A DNA stretch of 64,000 nucleotides from Caldalkalibacillus mannanilyticus JCM 10596 (GTDB lineage Bacteria; Bacillota; Bacilli; Caldalkalibacillales; JCM-10596), in assembly GCF_000615945.1 (NCBI RefSeq), contig NZ_BAMO01000011.1, positions 1 to 64,000 of the forward strand, in the 5' to 3' direction. Shown one piece after another: positions 25,737 to 37,129 of the stretch. Made by a program: the position numbers and the translations under genes. Every line of letters begins with the position of its first letter. The stretch's first letter is position 1. The notes below the pieces were generated by a model. The model did not search any database. It worked only from the letters and a program-made list of their open reading frames with translations, and had not been told where the DNA came from.

Positions 25737-26630
25737 ATGGACTTCCACCGATTAGAGATTCTGGTCCACTTAGCGAAGCACAAAAAAATGACCGATGTAG
25801 CGGAGATCTTGAAAATGAAGCAGCCCACTATTTCGTTTCACCTAAAGAAGCTGGAGGAAGAAACAGGAGTTGTTCTTTTTCGGCGTTACCATAAGAACTT
25901 TATCTTAACAGAAGCGGGAAAAGCACTGGTCCACTATGCTGAGAACCTATTAAATATAAGAGAGGAAGCTCTGCGGGTCATGAATGAATATAAAGAAAAT
26001 CAGCGAGGCTCTCTCGCCGTCGGAGCCAGCCATGTTCCTGCTGCTTACCTCCTCCCTAGGATTTTTGGAGAATTTCTGGAGCTCTATCCACCGATTCAGC
26101 TCTCCCTTAAAGTCCTTACTGCGCCTGTTGTTCTACAATTAATTGAGGAACATACCCTCGATATCGGGATGGTCTTGGAAAGAGAAATTGATAGTAGAAC
26201 CTTTACCTCGATTCCTTTATATCAAGAGGAGTTGGTTCTTGTTTTCCATCCGCAGCACCGCTTTGCTTCTCTTCCTAACATCACGTTAGAGGAAATAGAA
26301 AAAGAGCCCCTGATTCTACATCAAGAGAGCTCTACTACAAGAAAAATGTGCCATCGCTGGGCTATAAATAATGGAATTACATTGCAGTCAAAAATGGAGC
26401 TAGGCTCAGCAGAAGCGATCAAGGAAGCCATTGATTGCACGATAGGCTACTCCATTCTGGCTAAGACGGCTGTTCACCGTGAAGTACAGACAGGACGCTT
26501 ATTCAGTCGTGAGTTACCGGGAATCATTGAACCTTACTTTTTCTATTTGGTCTATCATCCTGATCGATTAGATACTCCAGTATTTCAAACCTTTTTAGCT
26601 TTTGTTCAGGACTATTTTCGTTCAAAGTAA
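25737..26630 (+). CDS. LysR-family transcriptional regulator
   Basis: A 297-residue regulator. The N-terminal winged helix (residues ~1-60) has FHRLEILVHLAKHKKMTDVAEILKMKQPTISFHLKKLEEETG. The effector domain follows, with GSLAVGASHVPAAYLLPRIFGEF and ILHQESSTTRKM. The sequence is closest in style to CysB/CysL/YwfK-like regulators. The start at 25737 has GAGG 9 bases upstream; an ATG 6 bases earlier is too close. Divergent from the ABC importer, which it most likely controls; the coinducer is not evident. Confidence 0.9.
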   Translation: MDFHRLEILVHLAKHKKMTDVAEILKMKQPTISFHLKKLEEETGVVLFRRYHKNFILTEAGKALVHYAENLLNIREEALRVMNEYKENQRGSLAVGASHVPAAYLLPRIFGEFLELYPPIQLSLKVLTAPVVLQLIEEHTLDIGMVLEREIDSRTFTSIPLYQEELVLVFHPQHRFASLPNITLEEIEKEPLILHQESSTTRKMCHRWAINNGITLQSKMELGSAEAIKEAIDCTIGYSILAKTAVHREVQTGRLFSRELPGIIEPYFFYLVYHPDRLDTPVFQTFLAFVQDYFRSK

Positions 26631-27098
26631 TTTCTTAATTTCTTTTTCAATATCCTCTGGCTTATCAGTCGGGGCAAAGCGCTGGACGACTTCTCCTTGA
26701 CGATTCACTAGAAATTTAGTGAAATTCCATTTAATTGCCTTAGAGCCTAGAACTCCTCGTGCTTCATTGGTGAGGTAAGCAAATAGAGGATGTGCCTGAT
26801 CACCAATCACCTCTATTTTAGAGAAAAGAGGAAAAGTAACCCCATGATTAAGTTGGCATACCTGCTTAATCTCTTCATTATGATCAAGCTCTTGGTTCAT
26901 AAATTGACCACAAGGAAAGCCTAATACAGCAAAGCCTTGGTCATGATAGCTTTCATGCAGTTTTTGAAGACCTGTCAATTGAGGTGTAAAGCCACATTTC
27001 GTCGCTGTATTGACGATTAGCAGTACACTCCCTTTATATGCCTCTAACGTTTTTATTTCACCATCAATGGTCATGACCTCAAATTCATACATTGACAT
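26622..27098 (-). CDS. bsaA: Glutathione-peroxidase family protein
   Basis: A 158-residue thiol peroxidase. NTATKCGFTPQ carries the peroxidatic Cys (~35) with the conserved GFTPQ, followed by VLGFPCGQFMNQE (second conserved Cys and the Gln) and KWNFTKFLVNRQGEVV (the Trp and Asn of the catalytic tetrad). In Bacillales such proteins are usually thioredoxin-dependent and reduce lipid and organic hydroperoxides. It converges with the LysR gene; the two coding ends overlap by 9 bp. Confidence 0.93.
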   Translation of the reverse strand: MSMYEFEVMTIDGEIKTLEAYKGSVLLIVNTATKCGFTPQLTGLQKLHESYHDQGFAVLGFPCGQFMNQELDHNEEIKQVCQLNHGVTFPLFSKIEVIGDQAHPLFAYLTNEARGVLGSKAIKWNFTKFLVNRQGEVVQRFAPTDKPEDIEKEIKKLL

Positions 27099-27117
27099 TC
27101 ATATCATCCTCTCTCTA

Positions 27118-28358
27118 TCAATATCTAATCCACTTCCAAATTTCTTGAGGTGTCGCATTCTTTCCGTAAAGCAATATTCCCGTTTTAAATATTTTTCCTG
27201 CTAGCTTCATGAATAACCAAATACTAACGAATAGTACCACAATGGCAAGCAGAATTTCAATCCAAGGCCATTCCTCCAAAATGGATAGACGAATAAGCAA
27301 GACCCCTGGAGCCGTAATCGGGAAAAAGGTTCCTACCTTCGCTATCAAACCGTTTGGATCAGCAAAAATCGGCCCAAAAAGGATAAAAGGGATAAAGGGA
27401 AGCATCATAATAATTCCTTGAAAATTACTTGAGGTGTTGATCTCTTCCACTGTAGCACCAATACTGACAAAGATGGAAGCAAATAAAAGATAACCAGCTA
27501 TGGCTATCAACAGCAGTAGCAACAATTCTGGTACAAATAAATAAGAGAAAACAGGAATATCCGTTCGCCATTCAATAATTGGTAAAGCAATCACCAGCCA
27601 GATGGTTACTTGAAAAATACCAAGTACAAAATAACCAATAATTTTCCCTTGCATAAGGTCATTTGCCGTGATCGAAGACAGTACCATTTCTGCTACCTTT
27701 TCCTTTTTTTCTTGAGAAGCACTTTGGAAAATCATCATTCCTGTAATGACAATTGAAAAAAGGATCAGCCCAGCAAATCCTCCAGGTACTAGCCTTTCAA
27801 AAGGATCTGATACCCCTTTTTCAGCCTCTGTGAAGCTTCATCGGTAGGTGAAGCGAGCTCACCAACAGGTACTGGCTGAAGAGATACCCCTCTTGCTGCT
27901 AGCCTTGCTTCTTCGCCAGATAATCCGAAGCTTTCAAGCTGAACCTGCCGTAAAGGAGCTTCCAAGCCACTAAATCGGAATAAAGTCCTTTCGTCCAAAT
28001 CATTAGATAGGTAGATTGGGATTTCTCCAGTAAGGAACAGGTCAGAAGTTAACGATATGTATACAGTATTCTCCGCATTACTGAGCCCCTCAATCATTCT
28101 CTCTTTATTTTCAAAGACAGGGTCAATAACCACATCCATATCGGGTGAATTAGAAATCGGAGCATCGTGCTCCCAAATTCCTAGCTCATCATTCACAATA
28201 ACGGTTAAGATCTCTAGCTCGTCATCCGAGGAAAAAAACATAGGAATCGTGAAAAAGAGCAAAAAAATCGCAGGTGTTAGGAGTAGTGATATAAGAAAGG
28301 ACTTATTTGTCATGTTCTTTTTTATTTCCCACTTGGCAACCTTCCAACTATTACGCAT
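27118..28358 (-). CDS. yhaP: YhaP-type ABC-2 permease, frameshifted at ~27830
   Basis: An exporter permease of ~413 residues after repair, matching the ~419 of B. subtilis YhaP (NatB-like). The N-terminal part has helix 1 (SFLISLLLTPAIFLLFF) and a ~180-residue extracellular domain. The C-terminal part has five more helices starting at the PGGFAGLILFSIVITGMM motif and the SASQEKKEKVAEMVLSSI cytoplasmic loop. The first part runs off after ASQRL; adding one base near 27830 gives EAEKGVSDPFERLVPGG and joins the parts. It follows the ATPase with an 8-bp overlap. A sodium or drug exporter role is by analogy only. Confidence 0.82.
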
Positions 28359-29280
28359 GTAGATTCACTCCCTTCTCTCTAAATGTATCTGTAGCAATAC
28401 CAATAAAAATTTCATGGAGAGAAATTCGGTCAATAGATAACTCTTGTATATTTAATTCGTCTGGCAATTGTTTTAACCAAGCAGAGATGTTGACGTCTTT
28501 TGTTAAGTGAATAACGGTTACATCTCCGTTTTGCTCTACATGCTGAACCTCTGGTAATGTTCGTAACAAGGATGGATTATTTTCTCCTTTCACAGTACAT
28601 TTGAAATTAGCATATTGTGACTTCACTTCATCAATCGTCCCATAGATGACTTTCCTGCCTCGATGGATCATAAACAACCGATCACACAGTTCTTCGACCA
28701 TGTTCATTTGATGAGAGGAAAGCAGAATGGCTGTGCCGTTATCTGCCAGAGATATAATCTCTTTTTTGAAAACCTCCTGACTAACGGGGTCTAGACCAGA
28801 AAAAGGTTCATCTAAGACCAACAGCTCCGGCTCATGAATGACGGAAGCGATAAATTGAACTTTTTGCCCCATTCCTTTTGAGAGTTCTTCAATGGAGCTT
28901 TTTTCTTTTCCTTTTAAATCGAATTTCTCTAAATAAGCTAATGCTCTTTCTTTCGCTTTCTTCAAAGGGTAGTCTTTTAATTCAGCGAAATAGAGTAATA
29001 GATCAAGCACCTTTACATTTTTGTACAGTCCACGTTCTTCTGGTAGATAACCAATTTTATGCCGAGGAATTTCTCCTGACGAATGGTTATGGAATTGCAC
29101 CATCCCCTCATCTGGATACATGATCCCCATAATATTCCGAATCGTTGTCGATTTCCCCGCACCATTTGGTCCAAGAATCGCCATGATTTCACCCTTATGT
29201 ACTTTAAAGCTAATGTCTTCAATAATCTTCTTCTCTTTAAAGGACTTCCCTAAACGATCAATTGTTAATATTGGTTCCAT
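28351..29280 (-). CDS. yhaQ: YhaQ-type ABC exporter ATPase
   Basis: A 309-residue ATPase with Walker A GPNGAGKSTTIRNIMGIM, signature LSKGMGQKVQFIASVI, Walker B PELLVLDEPFSGLDP and SSHQMNMVEEL, then a ~90-residue C-terminal extension. The size and signature match YhaQ, the partner of YhaP. In B. subtilis yhaQP lies near hpr and its role is unclear. Confidence 0.87.
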   Translation of the reverse strand: MEPILTIDRLGKSFKEKKIIEDISFKVHKGEIMAILGPNGAGKSTTIRNIMGIMYPDEGMVQFHNHSSGEIPRHKIGYLPEERGLYKNVKVLDLLLYFAELKDYPLKKAKERALAYLEKFDLKGKEKSSIEELSKGMGQKVQFIASVIHEPELLVLDEPFSGLDPVSQEVFKKEIISLADNGTAILLSSHQMNMVEELCDRLFMIHRGRKVIYGTIDEVKSQYANFKCTVKGENNPSLLRTLPEVQHVEQNGDVTVIHLTKDVNISAWLKQLPDELNIQELSIDRISLHEIFIGIATDTFREKGVNLHA

Positions 29281-29435
29281 ATCCTTCTCCTTTGTGCAGA
29301 TTTACGATCAGTCATAATCCAACAACTGGATCAACATACTATTATTACGTAGGTTTTTAGTTATAGTTTCAGAAAAATTTAAAATGCATAGAAATAAGCC
29401 ATATCAAATGATATGACTTCTAATGATCTTTTTAT

Positions 29436-29475
29436 AAAGGAGCCTATAGCACTTTACATGCTACGGCTCCTTTTT
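29436..29475. terminator. Terminator after the amylopullulanase gene
   Basis: AAAGGAGCC...TAGCA pairs with TGCTA...GGCTCCTTT around CTTTACA. T/A runs lie on both sides. It is 20 bp past the stop at 29495. Confidence 0.8.
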
Positions 29476-29494
29476 CATCGCTATTTAATTACCT

Positions 29495-32400
29495 CTACTC
29501 TAGCTTCTGCAATAAATTCGCAAGCACTTGAACGCTTTCTGCTCTGGTGGTGACCCCTTGAGGCACAAAGAGATGATTTTCACGACCATTGACTAAGCCT
29601 ATTTGCTGTGCTTTTTGAATGTGTTCCCTAGACCATTTGTTAGCCTTTTCTAAATCAGCAAATGGCGCTTTCTGATCAGCCACATCCACTGGCTGTTGCA
29701 CATATTCATAGGCACGCACAATCATTGTCACCATCTCTTCACGTGTGATGGTTTCATCTGGAGCAAAGCGAGTCGCACTTTTTCCATTGATGATTCCTGC
29801 CTCAGATGCCGCCCTGATGGATGCAGCATACCATGTATTTGGAGCCACATCGGTAAATGTTAGATCAGCAAGTGATGACTTTAAACCAAGAGCTCTGACA
29901 AGTAAAGTAGCAAATTCTGCTCTAGTAACAGAGCGAGTCGGTGCGAAATGTTGCTCATCAACTCCTTGAACGATATGCTTTGCCGCCATTTCCTTAATCA
30001 TATCATGAGCCCAATACGTTTCTTTTACATCTAGAAAATCTTTATCATATTCTAATACAGCATATTTGCTAAAATGGGACAGTTGGGCTGTCAGCTTCCC
30101 TTCTTTATATTTCCCACCGACATATTCTATTGTTCCATCTTCTTTCATGTAATAGAAACCAATCAACTTCTTATTAGCTGTGTCAGCAACAGCTAATGTA
30201 ATGGTAATAGGGCTTGTAAATGTAGATAACTTCGTTTCTTTTCCTTCGTTATCGACAATGGCAAGAGTAAAGTCATACACATCCCCTACAGCTTTTATCT
30301 TCGCCTTTGCCTTTTGGGAAGCAAGGTTCGTTATAGTGGTCACCCTTTCCTCCTCTACTCTTTCAAAGGAGAACGAGATATTGGCATTTGTCATTCCTTG
30401 AGCTAAATCTTGTAGCTCCTTAAGAAGTTTTGCAGGAATCTCCGCTGAGAATGTTTCCCCTGTCACTTCCAAAGAATTCTTTCCATCGATTGCTGCGGCT
30501 TGAGCAGGTAATAAGACTTGTTTTGTTCCTTGAGCAATAGGCACGACTATTTTACCATTATCGATTTGTGGCTGATTCACTATGATTTTTTCTTCAGGTG
30601 AAGTTGGACTCGGTGTAGCTGGTCTTGATGGCGACGGTGGATTCGATGGATTTGTTGGTCCTTTTGGTCCTTCCTTCTCCACTTTAATGACGACCGTTGT
30701 TAACGCATCAAGACTTATTTTATCTTTTGTTAGAGTAAAACCTGAGCGCTTCGATACCTCTTTCGTTCCTGCCTCGTCCTGATCAACGACAACGATCCCT
30801 TTTCTTAGATCCATTTCTAAAGTAAACGTTCGTTCCTTGGTATCAGCGTTGACAAATACATAGTAAGCATCACCATTTGTAGCTTGATTGCGATAAGCGA
30901 TCACCAGATCATTTTCTTTCACTTCTGGTGCGTTAACTAATGTCACATTCTTGTCAACTAATTCCTTTGAACCTAATCGAAAAGCATCGGTAGATTTGCG
31001 AAGAGCAATCAGCCCTTGTGTATAGGTTCTTGTTACATTGTTCACAGGATATAATTTCGCATTCGTCGCTTTATTCCAGTCGAATCGGTTAATGATATCC
31101 GAGGAGTCATAGGAATCATGGATAAAATATGGATAGACAAACGGATTTCCACTCTGATCCACCATATACGTTGATTTATAGGGAGGCGTTGTCGCTTCCG
31201 CTCTCCATTGCTTCGTCCGCCCAAACTCTTGACCCGCATGAATAAATGCTGTACCTTGAGCGGTTAACACCATGGCATTTCCCAGACGAATTCGCTTGTG
31301 AATCTCCAAATCGTTTTCTGGATACTCAGGGTCCTTCTTGATCGATTGAGCGATAACATCGTATAGGGTTAAGTTATCATGGGCTTCAATATATGGAACA
31401 ACATCCCCAGGTTGATCGGCTACAAAGTTATACGGTTGAGCCTTGATATTTGCCAAAATTTGCTGGATATTTCGAGCTCCACCTGTGATAAATCTAGCTG
31501 TCCCTCACTGCCGAAGCCTGATTTCAATTCATTCCTAAATTCATCGGAAAAGCTTCCTACTGCTTCTGTGTATTGCATCCAGTCCTGATCAGCTGCTTGG
31601 ATAGGATCTCCCTCATCTCCAACAAAGGTTCTCCAGCCCTCCCCGATCATAACAAGGTTCGGATTCAATTGTTTTGCTTTATCGAAGGCTTCTTGAATAC
31701 TTTCGGCATCATGATCCCCCATCATATCAAAACGGAAGCCATCCACTTTAAATTCATCCACCCAGTAGAGAATGGAGTCAACTAATATCCTTCTTGCCAT
31801 CTTATGAGTCGTACCTAATCGTCCACCACCAAAGCTCGTTCTTGGTGTTCCATCCGCATTCATAAAATGATAGTAGTTCGGTACTAAATCTTCGAAGATA
31901 TGAACTCTAGCTGTGTGATTGTAAACCACATCAAGAATTACTCCCATATCTCGACGATGAATCTCAGCGATTAGGTTTTTAAATTCCTTGATTCGTAGTT
32001 CAGGATCATTTGGATTTTCTGAATACATTCCAGATAGAGAGAAGTAGCTTTGTGGGTCATAGCCCCAGTTATAGTTTGTTTGCGTTGACGCGTATTCAAG
32101 CATTCTTTCATCATTTTTCAGCTCATCTCCGAAGAAATAGCTCATAACAGGTAGGAGCTGAATATGGGTTACACCTAACGCTTCAATATAATCAAGCTTC
32201 TCGACAAAGGCGGCGAACGTACCAAATTGTGCCTTCAGTTCATTTGCAATAGTAGGATCTGAAGTGAAATCTCGTACATGAACCTCGTAAATAATGGCAT
32301 CCTCCCGTTTTTTAAATCCTGGGATCTTGGCGTAATCTAATTCCGGTCCAATCAGTGAAGGATCGACCAAGGCTGCTTTTCCTACTGGATCATTCGCAGT

Positions 32401-35400
32401 GTGGCTCCATGCCGCCATTGATTTGGCATAGGGATCTAAAGCAAGCTTGGATTCATCCCCATGAGTAATGCGATAGTGATAGTAATACCCTCTGACATTC
32501 TCTAGCCCAGTATTTTGCTCTGTTAGCGTGATGGACCATACACCTCGTTCTCCTAGAGTCATAGGGATTTCTACTACCTTTTCATTCTGATCTGCTTTGT
32601 CATAGAGGACGACCGAAACTTGATCCGCTTTTGGTGACCATACTTTTAGGGTTGCCGATCCATTAGGGTGTAACGTTGCTCCAAGCTGCCCATCATAACC
32701 AAACATTTCATCGATTAATCTCCAGCCTTCTTTTACCGTTATGGTCTGATCCTGATAGGTTACCACAAACGGAGCGTGCTCTAAATTAAATTCACCCTCA
32801 ACCTCGACTCGTTGTGCATTCACAATCGTACTCTTCGTTAAAGTGATTTCCCTACCTTCTTTATCTTTAATCGTGAGTTCATTTAACAATTCCATAGGGT
32901 CTAGTCCCTCCGTTTTTGAAAAACCAGCCTCAGCTTCTTATCCGAAAGCAATTCCCCTGAATGTAAAGAAAGCGGCATTGAGCCAAAAGGATGGGGGTAG
33001 ATCGTAGGATCTCCATGCTTAATAAATAGATGATTAAACTGATTTATTTTATCAAAGGTATAATCGGATGTTTGCCCCTCCCCTTGCTTGTTGACGAACA
33101 AGAAACCAAAACTTTCAGCGCCTTCTTTCAATTCAATATCATAATAGGCACCATAGCGACCTATATCTGTTGCATCTGTAGCTCCATCAGGCCAACTTCC
33201 AACCTCCTGAGATTCTTTGGCTACATCTCCCCAGACCCATGCCGACCAGCCTTCATACTGTTGATCTGCGCGTTCATAATGAATACGAACAGTTCGTTCT
33301 GGCAAGTCGATAGGCTCATACAAAAATATGTGGTCAGAGCCTTGTTTTAGCCAAATCTCTTTCATATCTGGAGCAAAAAGCTCTAGGCTTTATCGCCTCC
33401 ATCCTTATCTCCAGTTGTTGTATTCAACACAAGAAAACCGATGTTTTTGGCATTGGGCTTTAACTCAATATCAAGATAGGCACCATAGCTTGTCACTTGA
33501 CTCGCTTGAAAAGCTGTACCCCCAGATGGCCAATTCTCTGATGGGGTAGCGATATCCCCCCACAGCCATAGTCCTAAATGTTCATAGCTGTGGTCTGTTC
33601 TCTGGTAATGAATTCTCAAGGTATTTTCCCTAATCTCCCCTACATCAGGCAACGTTCCACCTACTACTGTAAGTAACACCGTTCCTCCATCTTCCATCGC
33701 TGGTATCTTAAAGGTTACCTTTCCATCACTTGACGCGGTGTACGTTTTATTGCTGTAATGATCTGTGACAACGGTATCGGCAGAAGTAAAGACTAGAGTC
33801 ACTTCTTTTTCCATGCTCGAAACATTTAAACCTACTAAAACAGATTCATGTTCAACGCTTCTAGAAAAGACGAGATATTGATCTTGATCTGATCCAGCCA
33901 CTTTTTTGCGCTCTCCACTTGCAAAAATATGAGAGTTTTCCGCTCTAAAGGCTAACAGCTTCTGATAATGAGCGAGCATCTCATTGCCTTCAAGCAGATT
34001 CCACGGCATATTGGGACGATTCGTATAGTAAGGGTAATCTGCTCTTCCTGGTATCCCTAGTTCTTCTCCATAGTAAATCACAGGCTGCCCTTTTGCCGTG
34101 ATCTGTAGAGCGGCTGCCACTTTTAGCTTGCCGAGATCACCATCTACTAAATGATAGAAGCGATCTTCGTCATGACTTCCTAAAAATTGTCCTAAAGTAG
34201 CGCCATTTGAAAGCTTCTTGTTTCGATTTTCTAATTGGTTTTGGACGCGTGATACCTGACCATTGACAAAATCTCGAGCCAGGTTTTTAAAATCGAAATC
34301 TAATAATGAATCCATCATACCCGTATTTAAATATCCATGATCATCATTAGGACCTGCTCCCCATGATTCACCAATCATCTTGAATTGAGGCATCACTTTC
34401 GTCAGTTCATTCTTAAATGCCATCCATGTCGTATCTTCGACATGCTTTACTGTATCCACACGGAAATAATCAATGGTATTTCCATTTTGAGTACGAGATT
34501 TCTCAATCCAGTCTACCTGCCATTGGATAATTTGTGCCCGTACTGCTGGGTCTTCTGTAATTAAATCAGGCAAACCTGCTAATTCACCACGAACCGTATC
34601 AGTCCCACCACTGCGAAGCATCCCAGCAAAGCGAGCTCGATCATCGTCAGATGGGTAATGAGGAATTTGTCCGTAAAGGGGAGCATCTGCTTCCTTTAAG
34701 CCATATCCTGTGTGGTTTAACACAACATCAACCATGATTTTGATCCCACGTGCATGGGCTTCATCAATCAGTTCATGGAAATCCTCCATCGTGCCAAAAT
34801 GTGGATTCAGCTCACCAAAATTACTAGCCCAGTAGCCATGGTAGCCATAATAAGGGGTTCCTGGATGCTGGTATCTCACATCATACTTAATATTTTCAAC
34901 AATTGGATTTATCCAAATCGTATTAATCCCTAGATCAGCTAGATAATCTAGTTTTTCCGTGATCCCTTTAAAGTCCCCACCCTGATATGTATTCGGCTTT
35001 GTTGTATCATAGTTAATTTCATAAGGGTCATTATTAGAATCATCACCGTCAAAGAAACGATCTGTTAATAAGAAATAAATAAGAGCTTCATTCCAATCAA
35101 AATCAGCCGGCTCACCTGTAAACGTTCTTGCTTTGACCGTGAGCGTTACCTCACCTTCATGGTGAATGCCATATTCATCAATGGCAACAATCGGCAACAC
35201 TTTCTCTCCTGCCGTTGTTTTAGAATCGATAGCAATCGTCAATTCATTCAGTTCTGGGTCAATTCGAACTCTATCTTTCCCTCCAACCGCTGTTAAGTCA
35301 ATAAATAGTTCACGAACCCCTACATCCTCCGCAGCTTCAAGCTCTATTCTTACTACAGCGTTTTCGTTGTAATCTACTGCTTCTGGATAGACACTTCCTC

Positions 35401-36157
35401 GCACTTCGATATCGGTTACAATATACGAAAGAACCGATTCTCCATTGACTGTATTGTACGGATCAGTAACTTCTTGTTCTGTCCCGTCCACGGTAACAAA
35501 AAACGTATACGGATGCTTTCCTTGAGGAATGCTTTCAAGCGTATACACAAAGCGCTCAGTTGTTTCGTCATAAACCATCTCAAAACGTTCGTTCAAGATA
35601 CCAAGCTCTACTTTTTCCAAACGTTCCATTTCATTGCTATAAAATAAATCTTTATCCCGAAAATAAACATGAGCATTCCCACCCTCTATAACTGGACCTT
35701 TCACATCAGGCACAGTGTATAGGTCTGTAACACCACTTCTTACAACTACCTTCGTCACAAGGTCCGATTGACTCAAGGTAATGTAGCGATCCGCATCGGT
35801 ATCCTTCTCTTCCCAATTTCCTCGACGAATAATAAAGCCCACTCGATCTGCCTGTGAACTTACTTTAATCTTGGCAATGGCTTGCCCTTCTTCAATCGTT
35901 AAAAAATCGATTTGATCATCTTGTACACCTGTCCCCCATACCCATAGGTTCCAGCCATCATATGCTTGATCAGGTCTATCGTAGACAAAGTGAATATAAC
36001 GTTCACGCGATTCTCCCTCATCACTTCCATCACCGACATTGTTAACGCTTACAATTTCTTCCGCATTGATGACAGGTATATATCCAGTAAGGATGGAAAA
36101 AAACATGGCGAATACCAGCCATAACGAAACAGCCTTTCTTTTTCTCTTACTCAGCAT
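29495..36157 (-). CDS. Giant S-layer-anchored alpha-amylase/pullulanase, three frameshifts
   Basis: A single secreted bifunctional starch enzyme of ~2,221 residues once three single bases are restored (near 33387, 32917 and 31487). Order: signal peptide (~1-33); a pullulanase-associated carbohydrate-binding domain (RYIHFVYDRPDQAYDGWNLW); a beta domain; GH13 alpha-amylase with DVVLNH, YFRVDTVKH (nucleophile Asp), MIGESWG (acid Glu) and GSHDEDRF; two more starch-binding units (TLRIHYQR..., TVRIHYER...); a CBM48-like unit; GH13 pullulanase with the YNWGYDPQSY signature, DVVYNH, GFRFDMMGDHD, MIGEGW and IEAHDN; a Pro-rich linker; and three S-layer homology repeats at the C-terminus. The start at 36157 follows AAAGGGG. 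It would hydrolyse alpha-1,4 and alpha-1,6 bonds while bound to the cell wall. Alkaliphilic Bacillus amylopullulanases have the same two-enzyme order. Confidence 0.85.
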
Positions 36158-36220
36158 ACACTTTTCCCCTTTCAATTTTGATAGAATCAAACAATATAGC
36201 TATCTCCCCTTCCTACAAAG

Positions 36221-36234
36221 TGCAAACGGTTGCA
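36221..36234. promoter_or_regulatory. cre / LacI-family operator candidate 1
   Basis: TGCAAACGGTTGCA, a near-palindrome around a central CG, lies 64 bp upstream of the amylopullulanase start. It fits LacI-family sites (CcpA cre or MalR-type) with mismatches only at the two outer W positions of the cre consensus. Confidence 0.55.
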
Positions 36235-36296
36235 TTTTATCTTAAAAAATGACTAGGAAGGGAACCTTTATAGTAAGACGTACACTCTTTTTCGAG

Positions 36297-36310
36297 CGCA
36301 ACCGCTTTCA
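36297..36310. promoter_or_regulatory. cre / LacI-family operator candidate 2
   Basis: On the minus strand TGAAAGCGGTTGCG: the left half TGAAAGCG is a perfect cre half-site. It lies 140 bp upstream of the amylopullulanase start and ~76 bp from site 1. Two sites suggest looping or dual control by a maltose regulator and CcpA. Confidence 0.55.
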
Positions 36311-36427
36311 TCACAAGCTATGATTCTACAATACTATGACCCGTGTCTTCTTTGCAATAAAATTTTTAGAAAATTTATGAATTCTTTATGGAAACAAACC
36401 TCTAGCGTGCTTCTCGTAAAAGCCACC

Positions 36428-36481
36428 AATAAAGTAGATCTTCATCAGATGGAGCTTTTACTCCACCTGATGGTTAGGACG
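36428..36481 (-). repeat. 54-bp dispersed hairpin repeat, copy B
   Basis: The best-preserved copy: CATCAG-TGGAG and CTCCA-CTGATG pair around CTTTTA. Read on the minus strand it aligns with copy A (3499-3552), same length and same ends (CGTYCTAAYC to TCTACTTTATT). It lies 8 bp past the stop of the downstream membrane-protein gene. Confidence 0.65.
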
Positions 36482-36489
36482 GGATAAAA

Positions 36490-36897
36490 CTAAGCATTTC
36501 CTTTAATGTATTTGTTTTTTCTCAAGCTTCTTACACACTGGAAAGTTGTAAGAACGATAGCTCCTATTCCAAAAAGTCGAATGAAAAGAATGGAATCGAA
36601 ACCCGTAAAACCACTAATTAGAACAAATAAAATGGCTCCTATCAACAGTATATTCATGGCTATCCAAAATATGATGTAAAAAGATTTTTTTAATTGTTCT
36701 AACAGATGAAAATAGATCGTATGAAGCGTACATATGATACCTATCGTGATGATAGAAAAGAGGATTTCAAATAAGGATAGAGGGATTGCATTATTTTCAC
36801 CTAGCCCAATACTACCTAATAATAGAAACAAGAATAGAACAATAAATAGCACGGTTCCGAAAAAGCTTCCTACTTCTTTGACGCCTTTTTTTATCAT
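36490..36897 (-). CDS. Four-helix membrane protein of unknown function
   Basis: A 135-residue hydrophobic protein with four predicted helices (~12-32, 42-62, 74-97 and 103-122) and a basic C-terminus (CVRSLRKNKYIKGNA). I do not recognise a family. A hairpin repeat follows its stop immediately. It is alone on its strand between the amylopullulanase and a divergent lipoprotein gene. Confidence 0.65.
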   Translation of the reverse strand: MIKKGVKEVGSFFGTVLFIVLFLFLLLGSIGLGENNAIPLSLFEILFSIITIGIICTLHTIYFHLLEQLKKSFYIIFWIAMNILLIGAILFVLISGFTGFDSILFIRLFGIGAIVLTTFQCVRSLRKNKYIKGNA

Positions 36898-37129
36898 GGC
36901 AAGTCGCTCCTTACTTATTACATTCTATAAATACTTACGTAAAAATCATCCTAACTCCCTATATATAGAATCTATCAGCTTCTGATATAATCATTTTCGT
37001 TAGTTTACATTATTATACATCGACCACTGTTTTAAAAAAACATCTACTGATGTCATTTCGAAGATGACCATGTCTTCAGTCCTTCTTTAGAGAAGACTTT
37101 CACAGATGGTCAGGTGGGAGGAGAAAAAT

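Larger units (their letters stand above)
36158..36489. other. 332-bp intergenic region upstream of the amylopullulanase
   Basis: Contains the enzyme's ribosome site, two cre-like operators (36221 and 36297) and, at its far end, a 54-bp hairpin repeat (36428-36481). No further gene is visible. Confidence 0.6.

Noticed and set aside
32895-33365. Two independent starch-binding proteins between the amylase and the pullulanase
   Set aside because: Coding continues through both junctions in a single repaired frame and neither piece has a ribosome site or signal peptide.
36898-37129. The repeated CATCTACTGATG / ACAGATGGTCAGG segments as another copy of the 54-bp repeat
   Set aside because: They share short words but not the ends, length or hairpin.
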